Shown in pieces: positions 8,219 to 18,078 of a DNA stretch of 64,000 bases (positions are counted from its first letter, which is position 1; every line of letters begins with the position of its first letter). The notes beneath the pieces were generated by a model, which was not told where the DNA came from, ran no database searches, and saw nothing but the letters and a program-made list of their open reading frames with translations. Source of the stretch: Saprospiraceae bacterium. Lineage in GTDB: Bacteria > Bacteroidota > Bacteroidia > Chitinophagales > Saprospiraceae. The stretch lies in assembly GCA_016715105.1 (NCBI GenBank), contig JADKBO010000002.1, positions 124,001 to 188,000 of the forward strand, given 5' to 3'. A program made the position numbers and the translations under genes.

Positions 8219-9707
8219 CCTGAGGTTAGGACACATCTAAATATATATTATGAATAATTTATATATTTGTAATAAAAAAAGATGGAAGGAAAAAACTGCA
8301 CTAGTCTGTACGGTGATGCACGACTAGAAAAAAGGGGCTGCTCTTGAAATTGCGTTTACTCAACAATTAACAAGCGTTGTCCACAAATTAAGATCTGGAA
8401 ATGCTTTTGAAAAGGGTTCCTATAGATTTTGGAACAACAAAAAGTTAAAAGAAAGTTGTCTTATTGAAAAGTTGAAAGAGCAGTGCTCAGAAAACTGTAA
8501 GGGTTAGATTTGAACGTTTTAATTGATTCTTCTACATTTAATTTGAACAGTAAGAACAATCAGTTTAAAGGATAATGAAGGGCTTGGTTTAGTATTTAAA
8601 GATAGAAGAGCTAAGAGTTTTGGATTTTTACTGCATCCATGTTTAGTGTATTCTCATCTTCCTAGGAAAGTAATTGGAATAAGTGATGTTTCATTTATTA
8701 CAAGAGACCCTCAGAGGAAATATTCCAAGGGAAGAGAGTGGGAATCACGAAGTGAACCAATAGAAAATAAAGAAACAAACTGTTGGTTAGGGCCTGTCAA
8801 TCAAGTAAATCATGTTTAAAGGAAGCTCAAAAAGTAACCTTTATCATGGATAGAGGGGGTGATATTACTGAAATATATGACAGGGTAAAGGATGAAAGAC
8901 ATGATGTATTAGCAAGGAGTAATCACAACAGGAAGATTTTAACTGAAGAAGGTAAAAAGGCTAAGCTGTATGAATACATAAATCAGTCAGAGCCAATAGG
9001 AGAAATTACATTAGTTTTAAATGATGGAAAACGTGTAAATCGATCCGTAAAGTTGACGGTGAGGAGGGTAAAATGTATCTTTTTGTGGTCAAAACTTAGA
9101 AGAGTAGATTATAAGAAAAATGTGGGAGGAGTACCTGTAACAGTCATACAGGTAAAGGAAGAAAGTCAAATTGGAGGCGAAGAACCAATATGTTGGACGT
9201 TAGTATCAACTAAAGAACTAATTGATTTAGAACAAGTTAAGGATGAAGTTAAAAGATATGAATCAAGATGGCTAATAGAAGAGTATTTTAAACTGTTAAA
9301 AACGGATGGCTATGACTTGGAAAATTGCCAGCTAGAAAGCGGATATTCAATTAGAAAACTAACACTGTTTGTGATGAAGACAAGTATAAAAGTTTTAAGA
9401 TTAAAAGCAGCACGGGATGGTAAGGGAGACGATAAAGTGGAAGATGTATTTAATGCCCAGGAAATAGAATGCTTAGAAGAACTAAATGAACAAATGGAAG
9501 GAAGTACAGAAAAGCAACAAAACCCTTATCCAAAACAAAAACTAGCATGGGCTACCTGGATAATCGCAAGACTAGCAGGTTGGAAAGAGTTTTATAACGT
9601 CAAAAGGCCTCCTGGAAATAAAACAATAATAGAGGGTTTGGATAAATTTGATGGCATAATGATAGGGTACAACATATTTAGAAAAAAAGATGTGTCCTAA
9701 CCTCAGG
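8219..9707 (+). mobile_element. IS4-family insertion sequence, 1489 bp
   Basis: Perfect 20-bp terminal inverted repeats CCTGAGGTTAGGACACATCT bound the element at 8219-8238 and, inverted, at 9688-9707. The 7-bp direct repeat CTCGTGG flanks it (8212-8218 and 9708-9714), although GGCTCGTGGCTCG-like sequence is locally repetitive, which weakens this as a target duplication. It carries one transposase (listed separately). It sits between arsR and DUF6428, so it should uncouple the operon unless an outward promoter replaces the original one. Confidence 0.85.
8282..9700 (+). pseudogene. IS4-family (Tn5/IS50-like) transposase, frame-disrupted
   Basis: A DDE transposase that would cut and paste the surrounding element. 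The intact part (8783-9700, 305 residues) carries the second aspartate in FIMDRGGDI and the YREK signature in YESRWLIEEYFKLLK with exact Y-2-R-3-E-6-K spacing; its glutamate is the last catalytic residue. The upstream part, in other frames, shows a Tn5-type N-terminal DARLEKRG, then RFWNNKK, the first catalytic aspartate in VLIDSSTF and DPQRKYSKGREW. Several single-base breaks separate the N-terminal half (near 8330, 8507, 8575 and 8815). As written it is inactive, but the high local error rate means a functional enzyme cannot be excluded. Confidence 0.8.
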
Positions 9708-9742
9708 CTCGTGGCTCGCAACAAAAAAATAAAATTTAGCAT

Positions 9743-10220
9743 ATGAAATTATCAGAAATCAAAAATCACTTGGCTCAACTAGAGCAAATCGCATTTGAAT
9801 TGCCAGATGGAACGTTGGTGCCAAGCCATTTTCACGTTACCGAAGTCGGGGAAATCACCAAACATTTTATCGATTGTGGTGGCACGGTGAGGCATGAGAA
9901 AGTGGCTAATTTCCAATTGTGGATGCCAACGATTATAATCACAGATTACATCCTGAAAAATTGGTCAACATCATTCAACTTTCAGAGCGCATACTAGGTT
10001 TGGGTGACTTAGACATTGAAGTAGAATATCAGGGGTGAAACCATTGGAAAATATGGTCTTGACTTTGACGGAAAACATTTTTTTACTCACGGGAAAACAA
10101 ACGGACTGCCTGGCTAAAGACAATTGTGGTGTTCCTGCGGCGAAGCAAAAAGTAAAAATGATGGATTTGCAATTGGCTGGTGAAGCTTCTTGTTGTACCC
10201 CGGGATCAGGATGTTGCTAG
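9743..10220 (+). CDS. DUF6428 family protein of arsenic operons (two frameshifts)
   Basis: A small soluble protein of about 158 residues that belongs, in Bacteroidota, to arsenic-resistance operons; its reaction is not established. Intact start: MKLSEIKNHLAQLEQ, then PSHFHVTEVG. Two single-base errors break the frame: GTGGATGCC near 9923 needs an extra A (restoring LWNANDYNHRLHPEK), and GGGG near 10032 has one G too many (restoring EYQGETIGKYGLDFDG). After correction it ends in a cysteine-rich tail SCCTPGSGCC that could bind metalloid or metal. The GNAT gene starts two bases after its stop, so the two are translationally close. Upstream, the insertion sequence cuts it off from arsR. Confidence 0.75.
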
Positions 10221-10221
10221 T

Positions 10222-10711
10222 ATGAATACCATTACCATTTCTAAAGACAATTACCACGACCTCGTTCGCATTTACGAAGAAGGTATTGCTACCGGTTTGG
10301 CTACTTTTGAAACTACAGCCCCAACGTGGGAATCTTGGGACCAGGCGCACCTAGGTTTTTGGTCGAGTGTTAGCTTATAATGACCAAATAGCTTTGGGTT
10401 GGGCCGCACTGTCACCCGTTTCCAGCCGCTGTGTATATGGTGGTGTGGCTGAAGTAAGTGTTTATGTTGCTGCTGCTGCACGCGGTTTGGGAGTTGGTCA
10501 ATTCCTTTTAAATCAGCTCATTGAGATCAGTGAAGCCAATGGCATTTGGACCTTGCAAGCGGGTGTTTTTGACGATAATTTAGCAAGCAGAAAATTGCAC
10601 CTCAAATGCGGATTCAGAGAGATTGGTTATCGTGAAAAGATTGGCAAATTACATGGGGTTTGGAAAAACAACATATTATTTGAAAGACGCAGCGTTGTGA
10701 TTGGGGTTTAG
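10222..10711 (+). CDS. GNAT N-acetyltransferase of the arsenic operon type (one frameshift)
   Basis: An acetyl-CoA-dependent N-acetyltransferase of about 163 residues, related to phosphinothricin acetyltransferases (Pat/ArsN type), which in arsenic operons may modify organoarsenicals. It starts MNTITISKDNY, continues IYEEGIATGLATFET, and after the break gives GWAALSPVSSR, EVSVYVAAAARGLGVGQFLL (motif A with the R-x-x-G-x-G-like loop) and FREIGYREKIGKLHGVW. The frame changes near 10355 inside GGTTTTTGG; one base restores it. The usual downstream partners arsC and acr3 are missing. The repeat element at 10884 begins 173 bp after the stop, so the operon may have been truncated there. Confidence 0.8.
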
Positions 10712-10748
10712 TCTTTGGGGATCCATGGCGAAAAATGAAAAGTAAAAA

Positions 10749-10798
10749 TGATTTTGGCGGGATTTTTGGCCAAATTTTCAAAAATCCCGCTAAAATCA
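10749..10798. terminator. Long stem-loop after the GNAT gene
   Basis: TGATTTTGGCGGGATTTTTG (10749-10768) pairs with 10779-10798 at 19 of 20 positions around a 10-base loop. Its place just behind the GNAT stop suggests a transcription end or an RNA-stabilising hairpin; there is no T-run directly after it. Confidence 0.45.
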
Positions 10799-10883
10799 CA
10801 TCGGCCAATTTACATAGTTTGAAACGAACCTGTTTCGGTCATGCATGGGATTTTAACAGAAACTGAAAGCCGATTACTGAAAG

Positions 10884-11488
10884 CCTGTTGTTAGGGCACA
10901 TCTAAAAATAGTATATGTGTTATTAAAAAAAATTGGAGCAAGAAAATAGATTTCATCTACTTTTTTGCCTTGATGCCAAAAAGTAGCAAAAAAAATCAAG
11001 GCTGAATTTTTTTCTTAACGCTCCCTCACTCCAAAAATACTATGCAAAAAAAACTCACTTTTGGCTTTCCTTCAATGTTTTTTGCTGCATCTGCACCGAT
11101 TCCTTGGTTTGAGGTCACTTATAGTTCGAACAGTTTTTTGCACTTAACGTATTTTTGAAGTTCGGTAGCTAAAAAAAATAAGGCCGATACAAAACTGATC
11201 GAGTAGCACCGGACTCAAGCACGGTGAATAGTGCCCAAGCAGTTTAAAAGAATTACAAAAGCCAGATACGAGTTTTTTGGATCGGGAGGTTTTTTGGTTA
11301 CTTTTTTGACGGTACAAAAAAGTGACAACCCCAGGCACAGGCAGTGGACTCAAGATTTAGTAGGTTTTCTTTATTGTTTCCAAAGTGATTAGCCTTACAA
11401 CACCTTTCTGAAAGGTTTCTTAATTTTATTTCAGTATGGTAAATAGATACTTCATATTATAAATAAAAAGATGTGTCCTAACTAGAGG
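10884..11488. mobile_element. Non-coding element with the same terminal repeats as the IS (MITE-like), 605 bp
   Basis: The left end CCTGTTGTTAGGGCACATCT (10884-10903) and right end (11469-11488) each match the IS terminal repeat at 17 of 20 bases. The right end is followed by CTCGTGGCTCG, exactly as in the IS. The inside encodes no protein I can recognise. It has stem-loops near both sides: CTACTTTTT..AAAAAGTAG (about 10959-10988) and a GTTACTTTTTTG..CAAAAAAGTGAC pair (about 11296-11326). It could be a MITE mobilised by the IS transposase, or a decayed relative. No clear target duplication is visible. Confidence 0.6.
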
Positions 11489-11528
11489 CTCGTGGCTCGA
11501 TGCCAAATCACGAATATCGTCTCAAAAT

Positions 11529-11590
11529 GCTGATCGCTGATTGCTGATTGCTGATCGCTGATTGCTGACCGCTGAAAACTGAAAACTGAT
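11529..11590. repeat. Short tandem CTGATTG / CTGATCG repeats
   Basis: Units of 7 to 14 bases built from GCTGATTGCTGATCG are repeated about five times, ending in two GAAAACT copies, directly behind the ABC exporter stop. Simple low-complexity sequence; no function apparent. Confidence 0.6.
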
Positions 11591-11596
11591 AGCTAT

Positions 11597-13433
11597 TTAT
11601 TGGTAGCCAGCTGCTTGCAAATCAAACAATTCCGCGTACAATTTATCATGCTGGATTAATTCCTCGTGCGTACCCAATTCAGAAATCACACCATCTTCCA
11701 AAACCAAAATACGATCCGCCATCCGCACGGTACTGAATCTGTGTGATATGATGATGGATGTTTTTCCTTTGGTGAGGCCAATGAATCTTTGGAATGCTTC
11801 ATATTCTGCTCTGGCGTCCAATGCGGAAGTAGGCTCGTCTAAGATCAACACCTTTGCGTCTTTCATATAGGCTCGGGCTAAAGCAATTTTTTGCCACTGC
11901 CCTCCAGAAAGTTCGATGCCTTTCACGAAGCGTTTGCCCAGTTGTTGGTCATAAGCCGTCTTTGACTTCAGAAACTACCTCGGATGCCAGGCTAGATTCT
12001 GCGGCACTGATGATGCGACCATCATTTTCTCTTTCATCGATTTTACCCACAGCGATGTTGTCTCTGATCGACAACTCATATTTCACAAAATCCTGAAAGA
12101 TCACTCCAAAAAATGTTTGATAAGATGCTTTGTTGAAATGCCTGATGTCCACTCCATCCAACAAAATGCGTCCAGAAGTAGGTTCGTAAAACCTCAGTAT
12201 AAGTTTGATCAATGTCGTTTTGCCAGCACCATTTTCACCCACAAAAGCCATTTTTTCACCTGCTTTTAGTTCGAATGAAACGCCTTTCAAAACGTCTGTG
12301 TCGCTTCCAGGATAACTGAATTTCACATCATCAAATGTAAAACCTTGTGTGATGGCAGTTGGCAAAGGTCTTTCTTCAAATTGGAGGTCAATGTTGGGTT
12401 TGAGGTCAACAAATTCGAAGTAATCGCGGAGGTTGAGGGCACTTTCCGAAATTCTGGTAAAGCGAATAAAAGTAGCTTCCAACCTGGATTTTAGTTTGTT
12501 GAATGAGCCAGATAAAAAGGTAAGATCACCGATGGTAATATTGCCGCTCACCACTCTGTAAATGATGAGCACATAGGCAGCATAGTAACTCAAAGTGCCA
12601 ATCAGATTGTAAAAAGCTCCCCATTGGCTCCTGGAAATGGACAACTTTTTATTTTCCAGGTAATATTTTACCGAAAGTTCTTTGAATCGAGTGGCGATAA
12701 AATTTGCCAAACCAAAGAGCTTCAACTCTTTTGCTGTTTTATCATTGGCACCAATGTAGCGCAGATAATCCAGTTCCCGTCGCTCTGGCGTCCAACTCTT
12801 GGACAGCGAATAGGACGTATTGCTGAATTTTATTTCATTGAGAAAACTTGGAATGATGGAAATGACGACCAACAAAATCAGCCATGGTTCAAAATAAATC
12901 AAACCAGCGATGAGTGTCACCAAGGCAAATAAATCTTGCACTTGGCCCAACATATTGGACAACAAACCTACCCGACCCGTCGTCTGCTGCCGCGCTCTTT
13001 CCAATTTATCATAAAACTCAGAGTCTTCCAACTGGCTCAGCTCTACTTCCGACGTTTTATTGATCAATAAGACAGAACTATCTATGGAATATTGATCTCC
13101 GAGTAAACCATCAGAGAGGTTGATCAATCGGTTGATGATGTCAGAAACTACCAAAATGGCCAGCTCAATTCCTACCAACCACCACAACTGATACAAATCT
13201 TTGACAGGTGCATTTACTTGTAATATGATTTCATCAATGATCATTTTACCCACCCACAAAGTGGCCACGGGCGTCAACGCTGAAAAAGCACGACCCAACA
13301 TATTGGCAAAAAACAATGCCCGATTGGTGTTTTTTACTTCTCTATAAAAACGGGGTAAAAAACGCATGGCCTCAAAATTTGCCTTGAGGTCAAAAGTGGG
13401 TTGATCAGAAATGGATTTTAGTCTTGTCGCCAT
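11597..13433 (-). CDS. ABC exporter: fused permease and ATPase (one frameshift)
   Basis: A half-size ABC exporter of about 610 residues, expected to work as a homodimer in the inner membrane; the substrate is unknown. Residues 1-330 hold the transmembrane domain. The ATPase domain shows Walker A GENGAGKTTL near residue 408, Q-loop GVIFQDF, signature LSGGQ, Walker B VLILDEPTSALDA and the switch histidine in IIISHR. The frame breaks near 11938-11948. Reading GGCTTATGAC as GGCTATGAC joins VKDGYDQQLGKRF, so one surplus T is likely. No partner gene is adjacent. The closest known types export lipids, peptides or drugs, and nothing here allows a choice. Confidence 0.85.
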
Positions 13434-13657
13434 TCAGTAGAAAAAAAGGTGAAAGTTGGTAAAACAATGTAAAGTAAATATTGTGGATTAAAGTTCAAAC
13501 TTCTGGATTGAATCAAGGGAAAGTTGCTGTATTAAAGTGATTTTAAAGTTATTATTCCAAATAATAATAAGATACAGGTATGTTAGTATTGACTTTTATG
13601 TATTAATATATTACTTTTAAAATTCAACGTGGAATTTTGTATTCAATTTAAGGCATA

Positions 13658-14374
13658 ATGCACAAATTTATAAATGTAATAGGTTTTTTAATGTTGTGTC
13701 TGAATTTGATGCACCCTTTCTTGTTGCAATCTCAAGATCGATTAATCTTCAAAAACCATGAAATCCGGGATGTAGAAAATCTGGAAAACGATCAAATACT
13801 TGTCCTAGCTAAACCAATCAATGCCCAATTATCTCCGACCAATCGTATGCTTTTCATACTGGATGAAGACGGCAAGAAATTAGATAGTACAGAAATTGTC
13901 TTAGAAAACTATGATTTAACCAATATCAATGATATTATAGTTACAACTGTTCCAGAGTTTATTTATCTCATTGGAGTTTGTACTGATATAGCCAATCAAA
14001 ATTTTACGATTGTCATAAAAATGAACATTCCACTGGAAATGGTTGACTATAAACTTATTGCAACTACAAAACGAGATGCATATGATAGCAAAGCATTCCT
14101 AACTGAAGATCAATTACATATTATTTTTTTACAGTATGGTTTTATGCCTAGTCCATTTATTTCTGAAATTTATGATATTGGTCTCGATTCCTTATCTATT
14201 GAGTATTTTACTTTCCCACGAAATCAGTTGAAAAGTTTGATCAGGTTGGAAGATTCTGTTTATACATTAATTGTTGATAGGAGAAATTATATCTATGATT
14301 TTAAAACAAATCAGATAGATACTATTTTTTATGACGCAGAAAATTTTATCATTGGTGGTCCTGTAGATGTTTAA
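13658..14374 (+). CDS. Secreted protein of unknown function
   Basis: A 238-residue protein with an N-terminal hydrophobic signal (about residues 1-25, ending near LLQSQ) and a soluble remainder rich in short beta-like stretches such as RLIFKNHEIRDVE and YLIGVCTD. I do not recognise the family. It lacks a T9SS tail and ends abruptly after GGPVDV, so it could be the front part of a longer protein broken by an error, although no related frame continues. It stands alone between the ABC exporter (divergent) and the ThuA gene 115 bp downstream. Confidence 0.55.
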   Translation: MHKFINVIGFLMLCLNLMHPFLLQSQDRLIFKNHEIRDVENLENDQILVLAKPINAQLSPTNRMLFILDEDGKKLDSTEIVLENYDLTNINDIIVTTVPEFIYLIGVCTDIANQNFTIVIKMNIPLEMVDYKLIATTKRDAYDSKAFLTEDQLHIIFLQYGFMPSPFISEIYDIGLDSLSIEYFTFPRNQLKSLIRLEDSVYTLIVDRRNYIYDFKTNQIDTIFYDAENFIIGGPVDV

Positions 14375-14489
14375 AACCAAATTTCCCCAAATCGTGAAAT
14401 GGACTGACAATTTTATTTGATTTCTATCATTTATATTGCACTGAAATACATTTCTCAATTTCATTAAGTCACAAAACAACAGCAGAAGT

Positions 14490-15524
14490 ATGACAATTTT
14501 GAGTTGGATATTTTCATTCCTCCTACTTTTAAATCCGGGCGGAACATTAGAAAAAGAAATAGTTGAGGCACCAAAAATGAAAGCATTGATCATTGATGGC
14601 CAAAACAACCATTATGTGTGGCCAAAAACTACCATGATGATGAAAGATTACCTCGAAGAAACAGGATTATTTGAGGTCAGTGTCTACCGTATGGATTCAG
14701 TGTGGATGGGTATAAAATATAACCAATCTCGTCCTGAGCCATATACATCCTTCATTGAAACTTATGCGCTACATGATAAAACATATGGAATATCTGATAA
14801 ACCAATTATCACTTCAAAGTTTTCTCTGGATTTCAGTAAATATGATGTTGTAATTTCCAATCTTGGTGCATCAGCAGCTCTTTGGCCTGTTGAAACTCAA
14901 AAATCTTTTGAAAAATACATGAGTAATGGTGGTGGATTTGTTGTAGTGCATGCTGCCAACAACGCTTGGGGTGAATGGAATGAGTTTAATAAAATGATTG
15001 GACTCGGTGCCTGGGGAGGAAGAAATCGCCAAACAGGACCTTATGTCTTTTATAACAAAGAGGGCAAATTGGAAAAGGATGCAACAGAAGGAATATGCGG
15101 TTCTCACGGAGCAGAATTTGAGTTTGTTGTCACTACCAGAGCGCCTGAACATCCCATCATGAAAGGGCTTCCCAAGGAATGGTTGCATTCCAAAGATGAA
15201 TTGTATGAACGCATGCGTGGCCCATTTGAAAATGCCACCATCTTAGCTACTGCCTATTCTGATGTAGATGGTAACTCACCACCGTGGAATCCTAGAGTTA
15301 AAGGTATGGGTCAAAATGTACCCATCTTGATGGCTATCAACTATGGAAAAGGCCGTGTTTTTCATACTACACTTGGTCATTTTGACTATTCTGTGGAGTC
15401 TGTAGGATTTATTACTACTTTGCAAAGAGGCGCTGAATGGGCCGCTAGCGGTAAAGTGACACAAAAAGTTCCAAAGGATTTTCCCACTGAAAAGGCATCT
15501 GTTTCTAGAAAGTGGGCTAAATAA
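14490..15524 (+). CDS. Secreted ThuA-domain protein
   Basis: A ThuA-like protein (glutamine-amidotransferase-like fold) of 344 residues with a signal peptide. The domain starts at MKALIIDGQNNHYVW and continues through ISNLGASAALWPVE, GGGFVVVHAANNAWGEWNEF, EHPIMKGLPKEW and VFHTTLGHFDYS; these are the recurring motifs of the family. ThuA proteins occur in sugar-catabolic loci, and the founding member belongs to trehalose utilisation through keto-sugars. The enzymatic step in Bacteroidota is not firmly known. The neighbouring carrier, glycosidases and GMC dehydrogenase fit a role in processing oxidised sugars outside the cytoplasm. Confidence 0.85.
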   Translation: MTILSWIFSFLLLLNPGGTLEKEIVEAPKMKALIIDGQNNHYVWPKTTMMMKDYLEETGLFEVSVYRMDSVWMGIKYNQSRPEPYTSFIETYALHDKTYGISDKPIITSKFSLDFSKYDVVISNLGASAALWPVETQKSFEKYMSNGGGFVVVHAANNAWGEWNEFNKMIGLGAWGGRNRQTGPYVFYNKEGKLEKDATEGICGSHGAEFEFVVTTRAPEHPIMKGLPKEWLHSKDELYERMRGPFENATILATAYSDVDGNSPPWNPRVKGMGQNVPILMAINYGKGRVFHTTLGHFDYSVESVGFITTLQRGAEWAASGKVTQKVPKDFPTEKASVSRKWAK

Positions 15525-15618
15525 GAAGCTGTTTTTAAAATTTTGTTTTTAAAATTTGGTGATGTGAGCAAACTTGCATTTATAACTTATTTTTGCCCCT
15601 CAAAGCAAAACTTCCTTT

Positions 15619-16797
15619 ATGTTTTCACACATTACCAAAGATTTCCTGGGCAATAAACAAAGCCTTTCCATCGGCGTAGCTTTTGTTACCATAGGGTTTT
15701 TGGTCGGCAATTGGGCCACATTCATTCCATTCATCAAACACAAATTTGACTTGGATGATGGGCAGTTGGGGCTTTTGCTTTTGTCTATGCCCTTTGGTGC
15801 AGTCACGATGAATTCGGTGGCGGCGTGGATGATCAAAAAATGGGGCATGAAACTGACCACTTTTGTGGGCTTGATCTTGTTGCTCACCTCCTTTGCCCTG
15901 CTGTTGAATGCACCTTATTTACCCCTGATGGCTTTCATTATGTTTCTCTGTGGATCTGGAATATCCATTACAAATGTGGGTATGAATACCTGTGTTGGTG
16001 CAATCGAATTACATCTAGGATTGAAGATCATGAGTACCTGTCACGGCATGTTTAGTTTGGGTTTGATGATGGGCTCACTTGCATCCAGTTTTTTTGGAGG
16101 ATTGGGCTGGGTACCAGGTTTGTACATGGTGGGAGTCAGCTTATTCATGTCCGTTTTTGCACTTTTGGCGCGGCCAAATATTGTGAAAATCCAGGATTAT
16201 GATCCAGACGAAATCTCACATGAATCGAGTAAATTTTCCTTTCCCAAGGGAAGTTTTCTTTTGATGATCCTCATCGGCATTTGCATCAACATCACTGAGG
16301 GAAGTATGACTGATTGGACAGCGGTGTATATGAGGGAAATTGTCCAGTCCAACAAATATTATGAAGGCTGGGGCCTGGCTGGTTACTCTTTGTTTATGGC
16401 CATCGGAAGGTTGATGGGCGACCGCATTGTTCCCATTTACGGTCCTAACAAAGTTTTATTCTTCGGTGCAATCATCGCCATTACGGGCATCGGTATCGTC
16501 ATCCTTTTTCCCAATACCTTTACAGCCATCCTTGGTTTTTCAATGGTTGGAGCTGGCGTTTCATGTGGCGCACCGATCTTGTATGCAAGTGCTGCCAGGG
16601 TGCCCAATATGCCCAAAGGTTCAGGACTTGCCGTCATGAATACATTTGCAATGGGTGGCTTTTTATTTGGTCCAGTCATCATTGGCTTTATCTCAAAAGC
16701 CTTGTCTTTACCGATGGCATTTGGCCTTTTGGCCATTTTGGGAATTGTTTGGATGGTGACTGCCAGACGCGTCATTTGTATTGAAATAATTTTTTAA
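15619..16797 (+). CDS. Major facilitator superfamily transporter (YbjJ-like)
   Basis: A 12-helix secondary carrier of 392 residues. The N-terminal half begins with a helix containing FVTIGFLVGNWATFIPFI; after a central cytoplasmic loop (about residues 190-210) the second half contains TDWTAVYMRE, GRLMGDR (an MFS loop 8-9 motif) and a glycine-rich helix 11. It resembles the YbjJ/fucose-permease-like branch, so a sugar or related small molecule is a reasonable substrate. The last residues (VICIEIIF) look atypical and a late frame error is possible. A TATTTTTG box (15588-15595) upstream may be its promoter. It probably acts with the flanking sugar genes. Confidence 0.8.
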   Translation: MFSHITKDFLGNKQSLSIGVAFVTIGFLVGNWATFIPFIKHKFDLDDGQLGLLLLSMPFGAVTMNSVAAWMIKKWGMKLTTFVGLILLLTSFALLLNAPYLPLMAFIMFLCGSGISITNVGMNTCVGAIELHLGLKIMSTCHGMFSLGLMMGSLASSFFGGLGWVPGLYMVGVSLFMSVFALLARPNIVKIQDYDPDEISHESSKFSFPKGSFLLMILIGICINITEGSMTDWTAVYMREIVQSNKYYEGWGLAGYSLFMAIGRLMGDRIVPIYGPNKVLFFGAIIAITGIGIVILFPNTFTAILGFSMVGAGVSCGAPILYASAARVPNMPKGSGLAVMNTFAMGGFLFGPVIIGFISKALSLPMAFGLLAILGIVWMVTARRVICIEIIF

Positions 16798-16802
16798 AAT
16801 TA

Positions 16803-16830
16803 TCTCGTAGAGGCGAAACATGTTTCGTCC
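16803..16830. repeat. Short palindrome with CGTAGAG start
   Basis: CGAAACA/TGTTTCG form a perfect 14-bp palindrome (16814-16827), preceded by CGTAGAG, directly behind the transporter stop. It may act as a terminator or belong to a dispersed family of palindromes together with the copies at 3377 and 3504. Confidence 0.45.
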
Positions 16831-16868
16831 AAACAAGAATTATAATTTAAAATTTCTGAATGGATTTA

Positions 16869-17381
16869 TCAATTCCCTTCATTAAATAATTCATTGAGAT
16901 AATAGGTTCTGTTTACAGAACTATACGCATCTAAGCAATCGCCAAGTCCACTACGCATAATGCTCAAACAACGACCTCGACTGTCTTTATCCTCCTTGTG
17001 GTTTCTTTCCAAAACGCAATGGCCCAGTTCATGAAAAACGACAAATTCTTTGTACAATTCTGAACTGCGATTCCAAAAGGTTTTATCAATGGTCACTTGG
17101 TTGGGCAGGTGGCTGTTGTATTGACATTGGCCCAAGACGCCATTTTCAGAAATTTCAGAAATGTTGGCTCGAATTTTTAATTGATTTAAATTGATGGAGA
17201 AACCTCTGCTTGCGGCTTCGTCTTCAAATGCTTTGAAATGTTGCCAAAGTGCTCGATCCACGTTGGCATAAGTCCCCGTTTCTAATGAGTCCTGACTGGT
17301 GTCTGTTCCAAGTGAAGACTCGTCGGCACAAGCGTTCAATAATAATAGACAAGCGAAAGAAAAGATTGCGAATTTGTACAT
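16869..17381 (-). CDS. Lipoprotein with zinc-metalloprotease motif
   Basis: A 170-residue lipoprotein: the signal MYKFAIFSFACLLLLNAC ends in a lipobox with cysteine 18. The mature part carries HELGHCVLERNH near residue 117, which gives HExxH plus a histidine seven residues later as a possible third zinc ligand. A basic, cysteine-containing segment (RGRCLSIMRSGLGDC) follows. The arrangement suggests a small envelope metallopeptidase of a Bacteroidota-specific type. Substrate and exact family are unknown. It is convergent with the transporter gene and transcribed alone. Confidence 0.7.
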   Translation of the reverse strand: MYKFAIFSFACLLLLNACADESSLGTDTSQDSLETGTYANVDRALWQHFKAFEDEAASRGFSINLNQLKIRANISEISENGVLGQCQYNSHLPNQVTIDKTFWNRSSELYKEFVVFHELGHCVLERNHKEDKDSRGRCLSIMRSGLGDCLDAYSSVNRTYYLNELFNEGN

Positions 17382-18078
17382 AATAATTGGTTTTGATTGT
17401 TAATTTATGCCATTCGGAAACTGAAATTGACCACAATCTTGCTGCTAAAAGTTTAAAATTCTTCGTTAGAAAATTTCGCCGGAGCGCCCACTCCGCCTGT
17501 ATTTTCTGCCTCGACTTTTTAACTTTTATCATCACAATCTAAATGGTCATTCCAATTTCCGAATGGCATATTAATGTACAATTCATGCATAAACTTGATA
17601 TTTTATAAATTCCAAAAAATGTATACACATAACAGCTTTCTCCACAGCAAAATTATTTGCCTTTTGTTATAGATAAATTAAATGTTCACTGACGTAGTTA
17701 TCATTTTTTTAAAAACAAATTCTTCCCATTTAGATGAATAAACGTATAAACCTTTTTCAAGTGAAAGGTGGTTTATACTTTTATTTGTTTATGCGTTTAC
17801 ATGCTAAAAATAAACGATTAAAAAGTTAGACCATTAAGCACTTTTTACTTACGTTTGGAGGTATATTTCTTGATTTAATCTTTCGTTTCGTTTCTTTTTA
17901 CTTATAATTGTGCTCATTTAACACCAACCGAACCATACTTTTTGATCACCAAGTGAGAAAGAAAACAGATAATTTAGTTTACATTTGAAAGAATTAATCT
18001 TTCTTTATTAGGAATTAAAAGATCGGGGAGCAGACTTCAAAAAACAATATTCAAATCGATGTACTTATATAACTATTT
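17382..18078. other. 697-bp intergenic region with an inverted repeat
   Basis: No supported gene. GTATAAACC (17744-17752) and GGTTTATAC (17770-17778) are perfect 9-bp inverted arms, followed by T-rich sequence and then GTTTATGCGTTT (17787-17798), which can compete for pairing with AAACGTATAAAC. The region probably holds the divergent promoters of the metallopeptidase and GH88 genes. The alternative pairings could form a terminator/antiterminator pair, but nothing shows this. Confidence 0.45.

Noticed and set aside
10712..10883. Remnants of arsC or acr3 after the GNAT gene
   Set aside because: No frame between the GNAT stop and the repeat element resembles either protein.
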